Source: Camellia lanceoleosa
Lineage: Eukaryota > Streptophyta > Magnoliopsida > Ericales > Theaceae
NCBI GenBank assembly: GCA_025200525.1
Contig: CM045762.1
Location: forward strand, 192,660,629-192,724,628
DNA length: 64,000 bases
Reading direction: 5' to 3'
A model generated the notes under the pieces. That model was not told the origin of the DNA and did not search any database. It saw nothing but the letters and a program-made list of their open reading frames with translations. Positions 57,620-64,000 of the stretch are shown one piece after another; within the stretch, counting starts at the first letter, position 1; every line of letters starts with the position of its first letter. The translations under genes and the position numbers were made by a program.

Positions 57620-59903
57620 TAAAGTTTGGTGCATATCGGAGTCGGGCCTCGAACTCCAACAAGCGCATGAGCAGCTAGTACAGGCTCAATGGGGATTTGG
57701 CAAGTATCCCCAGAACATCTCCGATAAATCAGTGAAGTAGGCAGCTCTTGCCATCTCGGCCCCTGTCTCACTCTGGGATCCCTCCTACCACGAGTCCTAG
57801 CCGCTCTGGCCCCTTTACCTCTCTTCCTTGCAGCTGGAGCTCTCGCTCCCACAGCTCCACAGACGCCGATCAGAGGCGGCATTTGATGAGTCTAGATGAA
57901 GGTCGCGTAGTCGCCCTCCATATGAAAGTACTCCGCCTCCAGTCCTACCATAAACTAGATCACCTCCTCAGCAGAAAGTTTGTGTGTCTTTCTTATAGAT
58001 ACTGGAGGCGCCATCAATATGAATGGGGCAGGCAGTCCCAAAGTCTGTCGCGCAAAACGCTCGCCCATGAACCAATCACAGCAAATCGGGCCCTCGAGGA
58101 GGATATGACAGCGAGTGGCGACCCTAGCTGTCTTGTACTAGGCTTGGAGCCCTGATGGTGTTGTATCCCACGATTGCCATGTGATCTGAAAAATAAGAGA
58201 ATGAACAGATGATTAGTCATTGTCAATTGACAAATGTGTGGATCAAGTTGATTGGAAAGCGGGATGACTTTGTTTTGGGTTACCTAGTGCGTCGTGACCG
58301 TATCAAAGTACTGACAGAAAAGCATGAAGTTTTCTCGGGCCCTATGATGGAGCTGGCCGTCTTATACCCGATAAAATGAGACTGTCGTTGGGGTCTCCTC
58401 TATAGGCTCTGGAGTAGGAGCTAGGAAGTATGCGTACACCCATAGCTGCAAGGAAAATGTGATCAATACAGTGTATGAGCAGATAGAAAAAATGCAGAGC
58501 AGAAAGTACATGTGTTGTACAAATGTAAAGCAGGAAATGCTAAGCAGAAAGTGTAAAGTGAAAAGGGAAAACTAAGCTGTGTACCTCCCAAGCCCGCCAA
58601 TAGTCGCCGATCAAGGTCTCGTTCATGCGAGAGGTTGAGCTCATGTATTCATACCGGGTGGTGAGGCCGGTTGTGCCCATCGTCAGATTGAAACTTTTGG
58701 CAAGCACTACAAATCGCTCGATGACAAGTTTCAGCCCCAATCAGAATTGAACTTCTCATTTGAGCACAAAAAATCTCTCGAGATGATACCCTCTTATTCC
58801 ACCTGTTCAAAAACAAGGTGGTACCGAAAAGGAACATGAGAAAGCCCCTAGCATACTGCTCTGTCTCCTCAACTATCTCGGGCTCAACTCCTCTAAACTG
58901 CTCCTCGAACCAACTATATCAGACCATGCCTGCCCAGAGTATCGGCGGGCGTGACCCAAGTAGTGCGGCCAATACTGCCTCCCACTCTCCCATGTCAAGA
59001 TCGAGAGGGATCGGATCACCCCCTACGCCTAAGACGATGATTATGGCAAAGTTGTAGGGAGTCATTGTCATCTCCCCCGTGGTGGGAACTGGAAGGAGTT
59101 GGTGGTATCCCACCACCTCTCCACAAGGGCCCCTAAGAGAGGGCGGCTCGCTACAACTCGCGTCAAGCTAGAGCAGAACAGACCAAAGCCTATCTCATTG
59201 ATAATGTCCCAAACTCTGGTTGAGAGCTCGTCGTACCAGTCCCGAGCTATCGTCATACCGTAGCCTCTGAAGGAGCGGGATTCATCATGTGGTAATGCAT
59301 GAGATGAATCAGATCAAGCAGTGAAAGCACAGTTGAATGTAAAGTAGTAATGTATGAGATACAGTTAGATCAAAGTAGTGCATGAAATGCAGTCAGATCA
59401 AAACAGTGCAAGAAATGCAAACAGTTAAAGGTAGTACTGCAGAAAAGCGAAGTTCATGCCTCCACGGTGATGGCCGACAAGTGAGACGTAAGCTCTCTCA
59501 GTAAAAGGTCGTCTGGCACGTGTTCAGCGAAGTTAGTGAAGGCTTTGATGCCTCCCACAGTAGGTACTATATGGGTCTCAAGGTGATACCTCGCCAAATT
59601 AAAGGGGCGTATGCTCGGTGGTAATGATTGAGGCTTGACATCTGGCTCGGCCTCAAAGTCCGCCTCAAACTCTACCGGCGGAAGCGCGGGGAAGGCCGCA
59701 TCATGAGGGACATCATCTGCTATCTGAAATAGATGCAAAATGAGCAAAAATGAGGGAAAATGAAAGAAATGGTGAAACTTTGAAAAAGTCAACCGTAGGA
59801 GAAAAGAAAAGTCAAAGAAAGTCAAAAATCAAGAAAGTGTACTAACCTTGGGAGAAACTCGAGGGGAATGAGCCTTGAACGGTGGAAATGACGAAAGAAG
59901 CAT
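57620..59903 (-). pseudogene. T2 PMD gene, exons 1-5
   Basis: Antisense exons: 59903-59847 (starts MLLSSFPPFKAHSPRVSPK, then AAG|GTTAGT); 59723-59461 (after TTTCAG); 59266-58585 (core: LLGALVERWWDTTNSFQF, GEMTMTPYNFAI, GFLMFLFGTTLF); 58445-58284 (after TTGCAG, LWVYAYF); 58185 to about 57620 (after CTGAAAAAT-type acceptor, with SAEEV and HMEGDYATF, matching T1 TPKEV and HMKEGEYATY). Stops and a frameshift near 59090-59130 break it. This copy keeps cleaner splice sites than T1 and provides the best gene model. Including the exons at 55326 and 45862, the gene has seven exons spread over 14 kb by K1 and S3. Confidence 0.72.
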
Positions 59904-60124
59904 GGAAATCAAATTCTAATCTATTCAAAGTGAAGAGAACAAGAGGGTTTTAGCGAAGAAAATGTTTTTAAGGTGTTGGAAAATGCATAAAATGCGTGGA
60001 TCTAGAGAGAAGGAGCACCTAGAGAGCAAGGGAGGGTAATTTCGTGCAAGGGTTTGTGGGGAAATGAAGTGACTTTGCTTGTACTTAAAGACCCGTGGGT
60101 CAAAAGACCAAACTGCCCAAATCT

Positions 60125-60235
60125 ACCATCGATGGCCAGCAGTGGCACATCGATGGCCGGCAGTGTTGCATTGGTGACGAGCAGTGACCACTGATGGTCG
60201 GCAGGTGGCCGGTGGCCTCCCCAGATGGACAGCAG
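60125..60235 (-). promoter_or_regulatory. GC-rich promoter block, T2 PMD gene
   Basis: CATCGATGGCCAGCAGTGGC, ATCGATGGCCGGCAGTG and GTGGCCGGTGGCC lie 222-332 bp upstream of the ATG and echo the block upstream of the T2 DUF7745-like gene. Confidence 0.6.
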
Positions 60236-60874
60236 GGTCCCATAAGCTCCCTATGCCTCTTTAGCCTTGACGTCTATCCTTGGGTTCCAATAAATGCAAG
60301 TTCTGCTCAAAGTTTGATTCAAAATGCCTCTGCAGAAGCCCAAAATTGCGTTCTCAGTGTGCGGAGGTCATCGCCCATCAGCACACACAAGGTGTATCAT
60401 TTTTAACATATTTTAACTCTCCGAGAGGTAAATTGGGAGTTTCCTTTGAGTCGTCTTTGCCAAATATGCTTTTGACGTTGCATAGAATGTGCATTGCTTT
60501 CATCGTTGCATGGAGCATGCATTCTGAATTGTTGCATAGAACATGCATTACCATGTTTGCATAGAATACGTACGTTGCATTGAACACGCATTCTGAATTG
60601 TCGCATAGAGCATGCATTATCATTTTGCATAGCATGTTGCATTGGATATGCGTCATTGATCATTTTACATAGAATATGCCTCTGTTTCATTTCTTGCATG
60701 TTGTGCATGAAACATGCCTCAAACATTGTGTTACGGTCATTCGTCTTGCATGAGACATGCATTCCTATCTTGCATTGTACCTATTAAGTTTCTTTCTTAT
60801 GCTGGCACAATATTGTATGTATGGTTCATTAAGAGGAATCCTAGGTAAAACCATTCCTCTCCCCTACCTCCTCG
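60236..60874. other. T2 3' tail before the array
   Basis: Homologous to T1 20940-21460. It contains loose repeats of GCATAGAACATGCATT-type words (60478-60770). No gene. Confidence 0.65.
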
Positions 60875-63290
60875 TTGGTTAGAAACATTTGGGTACGCCC
60901 GGTGTTTACACTGACACCTTGCTCCGGTTAGAAGCATTTTAGGTTGTGTGTCGGATGCTTATACCCTACTCTGGTTAGAAGCGTTTTGGGTTGTGTGCCC
61001 GATGCTTATACCTCGCTTCGGTTAGAAGTGTTTTGGGTTGTGTGCCTGACGCTTATACCTCGTTTCGATTAGAAGTGTTTTGGGTTGTGTGCCCAACGCT
61101 TATACCTTGTTCCAGTTAGAAGCGTTTGGGATGTGTGTCCAACGCTTATACCTCCTCGTTGGTTAGAAACATTCAGGTACGCCCGATGTTTACACCGAAG
61201 TCTTTTTGGTTAGAAGCGTTTGGGATGTGTGTCCAACGCTTATACCTCCTCGTTGGTTAGAAACATTCGGGTAAGCTCGATGTTTACACCGATACCTTGC
61301 TTTGGTTAGAAGTGTTTGGGTTGTGTGCCTGACACTTATACCTTGCTTCTGTTAGAAGCGTTTGGGACGTGTGCCCGACGCTTATACCACCTTGTTCTTG
61401 GTTAGAGACATTGGGTCGTACGCCCGATGTTTATACCTTATTTTTGGGTAGACACATTGGGTCGTGTGCCCGATGTTTGTACCTTGCTCTTGGTTGGAAA
61501 CATTGGGACGTGCTCCGATGTTTATACAACCCTCTGGTGTTTACACTGTTTACTTTTCTCCTCTCACATGTGACGCGCTAGCACGTGTTTTGTTTGAGAC
61601 TTCAGGTATGCCCGACAGTCGCTTTTGACCTTTCCTGCGTGAGGCGCAGTAAAGATTGCATAATTTTCTTACATCCTTTCTGCGTGAAAGGCGATTTGAT
61701 TTGGGAGTCTCACGCGTGGCGTGTTTGTTCGTTTACTTCTTCTTGCATTCGTATAGAAATTCTCCGTGTTTGTTGCATTGAACATGCATTCGATGTTGCC
61801 TAGAACATGCTCCATGTTATGCGTCTGTTTTGTTTTCGGCATAATGTGCATGAAACATGCCTTCCTAAACATTGTATCATGGTTATTGATGTTGCATTGA
61901 ACATGCATTCCTATGGTATTGTACTTGTCGAAGTTTCTTTCTCGTGCAAGCACGATATTGTATGTACAGTTCATTCAAAGCTGATGCAACCAGACGATAT
62001 TGTATGTACAGTTCATTCAGAGGAACTCCATGTAAGATCATTCCTATCCTCTAAACTCCTTGCTTTGGTTAGAAACATTTGGGTACGCCCGATGTTTACA
62101 CCACTCCTTCCCTTGGTTAGAAACATTCGGGTATGCCCGGTGTTTACACCACTCCTTGCTTTAGTTAGAAACATTCGGGTATGCCCGGTGTTTACACCAC
62201 TCCCTGCTTTGGTTAGAAACATTCAAGTACACCCGGTGTTTACACCACTCCTTACTTTGGTTAGAAACATTCGGGTACGCCCAGTGTTTACACCACTTCT
62301 TGCCTTGGTTAGAAACATTTAGGTACACCCGGTGTTTACACCTCTCCTTGCTTTGGTTAGAAACATTCGGGTTCGCTCGGTAAACACCACTACTTTCTTT
62401 GGTTAGAAACATTCGGGTACGCCCGGTGTTTACACCACTCCTTGCTTTGGTTAAAAAACACTCGGGTACGCTTGGTGTTTACACCGATACCTCGTTGGTT
62501 AGAAACATTCGGGTATGCCCGATGTTTACATCGACACCCTGTTGGTTAGAGACATTGGGTTGTGCACCCGATGTCTATACCATCCCTTTGTTAGAGGCGT
62601 CCGGGCTGTGTGTCCGCCGCTTACACCACCTCCTTCAATTAGAAGCGTTTGGGACGTGTGTCCGATGCTTATACCACCCTGTTAGTTAGAGACATTGGGT
62701 TGTTCGCCCGATGTTTATACCAACCCTTTTGGTTAGAAGCGTTTGGGAAGTGTGTCTAACGCTTATACCTCCCGTTTGGTCAAAAGTGTTTGGGTTATGT
62801 GCCCAACACTTATACCACCTTGTTGGTTAGAGACATTGGGTTGTGCGCCCGATGTTTACACCTTCCATTTGGTTAGAAGTGTTTGGACTGTGTGCCCAAC
62901 ACTTATACCACTTCTCGGTTAGAAGCATTTGGGATGTGTGTCCGATGCTTATACCACCTGTTGGTCAGAGACATTGGGTTGTGCGCCCGATGTTTATACC
63001 ACCCCTTTTGGTTAGAAGCGTTTGGGACGTGTGTCCGACGTTTATACCTCCTCTTTGGTCAGAAGTGTTTGGGTTTTGTGCCCGACACTTATACCACCCC
63101 TTTGGTTAGAAGTGTTTGGACTGTGTGCCGACACTTATACCACTCCTTGGTTAGAAGCGTTTGGGACATGTGTCTGACGCTTATATCGCCCATTTGGTTA
63201 GAAACATTGGAACGTGCTCTGATGTTTATACCACCCTCCGACGTTTGCACCGCTCTCTTTTCCCTCTCGCATGCGGCGCATTAGAACGCT
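60875..63290 (+). repeat. Large tandem array in T2 tail
   Basis: Roughly four dozen units of about 42-50 bp, built on TTGGTTAGAAACATTCGGGT + ACGCCCGGTGTTTACACC, with a sister unit GGTTAGAAGCGTTTGGGA + CGTGTGTCCGACGCTTATACC. At 62060-62450 the unit is a regular 48 bp. Between 61570 and 62040 the array is interrupted by tail sequence with duplicated GATATTGTATGTACAGTTCA blocks. Open frames here (for example 61807-62322) translate the 48-bp unit and are not genes. Confidence 0.9.
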
Positions 63291-63862
63291 TTGGTTAAAT
63301 GCATCTAGACGGATCTCGATGCTTATACTGCTCCTTGTTTTGATTGCATAATATTTGGATATGTTTCAATTGCTATTATGTGTTCTTTTTGGTTCGGGGC
63401 CTTAGGGTATGTCCTTGGGCTCACGCCATTTCTTTCCTCGTGTGTGCCATTCGTTGGAATCCTGTTTGCCACCTCGGGTGTGCCCAATGTTGGTGTTGTT
63501 CTTTATCTTTTCCTGCGTGAGGGGCAGTTAAGATTCCATAATTTTCTTACATCATTTCTGCATGAAATGTAGTTCGGTTCATAATTACCACGCGTGTGGC
63601 GTGTTTGCTTACCTTTGTGTATTAGTTTGTTGTAGCATTTCTTTGCATAACATTTGCATCTAAAATGTTTCGTTACAACTCTCATTGCATGATCATCAGT
63701 TATGTTTTGCATTGTGCATATCATTTGCATTTCGCCCTTGCCTACGGGCGCATCTCTATATGGTTTTCTTGTTTGTTTGTCTGAGTCTTCGGCCTTGTCA
63801 AAAATGGGTCGTCTCTAGGTTTTGACAATCACTCCCGTCATTTCATGACTTCTGAGTTTTGT
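63291..63862. other. T2 3' tail after the array
   Basis: Matches T1 21520-21805, including GTCTTCGGCC and ATGGGTCGTCTCTAGG blocks. No gene. Confidence 0.65.
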
Positions 63863-63876
63863 GAAAGAGGGGAAAC
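63863..63876 (+). promoter_or_regulatory. T2 polypurine tract
   Basis: GAAAGAGGGGAAAC precedes the 3' LTR. Confidence 0.78.
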
Positions 63877-64000
63877 TATAGACACCCCATTTTTGACCGT
63901 CCTCAAGACTTAGACATCATCACTTACACATGCGATGATTGTGCAAGTTTGTGCTCGTTTTGAGTGCGTGAAGGTCTCGACTGAGCGCCTTGTCTTTGAG
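63877..64000 (+). repeat. T2 3' LTR, start only
   Basis: TATAGACACCCCATTTTTGA aligns with the LTR starts of T1 (21823) and S2; it begins TA rather than TG. It runs out of the window. Confidence 0.82.

Larger units (their letters stand above)
26341..64000 (+). mobile_element. T2: Tat-type LTR retrotransposon, host of the other insertions
   Basis: Order: 5' LTR (end 32460), primer site (32466), gag and pol in sense (32702-39471), antisense DUF7745-like gene (40119-41403), antisense PMD gene (45862-59903), tandem array (60875-63290), purine tract (63863), 3' LTR (63877 onward). A second, archaeal-type RNase H after the usual one marks the Tat lineage. S1, S2, K1 and S3, and T1 with its own nested elements, all lie within T2, making it the oldest element here. 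Confidence 0.85.

Noticed and set aside
61807..62322. Open frame of 171 codons with a 16-residue repeat (VRNIRVCPVFTPLLAL)
   Set aside because: It is the 48-bp tandem unit read in one frame, with antisense frames equally open; no domain outside the repeat.

Overview
This is plant nuclear heterochromatin made entirely of nested LTR retrotransposons of the Ty3/gypsy type. I see no host gene, tRNA, rRNA or CRISPR array. Methionine-tRNA primer sites, a plant chromovirus (Tekay/Del-type) polyprotein, a Tat-type polyprotein with a second RNase H, and plant-mobile-domain proteins all point to a flowering plant, probably a eudicot; I cannot name the species.

Labels used here: T2 = the oldest element, a Tat-type retrotransposon that hosts everything else. 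Its 5' LTR enters at 26336-32460, decayed gag-pol follows at 32702-39471, two antisense genes lie between 40119 and 59903, and its 3' LTR begins at 63877. T1 = a second Tat-type element inserted in the T2 5' LTR; its 3' half is at 14495-26335. E1 = a non-autonomous element (<1-14494) inserted in T1. E2 = a related non-autonomous element (823-9295) inserted in E1. S1 (27325-30357), S2 (41547-45272, antisense) and S3 (55451-57574, antisense) = solo LTRs. K1 (46384-55184, antisense) = a nearly complete Tekay/Del-type chromovirus. E2, S1, S2, K1 and S3 all have exact 5-bp target-site duplications in the window, so the order of insertion can be read directly.

E1, E2, K1, S1 and S3 share one LTR architecture: a TATA box about 320-420 bp in, a cluster of CCGCTCGAGCGG-type palindromes at about 0.9-1.1 kb, a GTGAGTA donor-like site, a family-specific tandem array, an acceptor-like site, and an end at ...GTGACA. 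The three full elements also share the leader after the primer site and a perfect hairpin just before the polypurine tract, so K1-like elements are plausible helpers for E1 and E2.

The most interesting content is in T1 and T2. Each carries, between pol and the 3' LTR and in antisense, the same pair of intron-containing genes: one DUF7745-like and one with a plant mobile domain (PMD). Antisense orientation explains how introns survived retrotransposition. Upstream of both genes lie GC-rich palindromic blocks that resemble each other within an element more than between elements, and related blocks occur in that element's LTR. This suggests an element-borne, self-regulated antisense gene pair. 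All copies here are broken by stops, frameshifts or later insertions.
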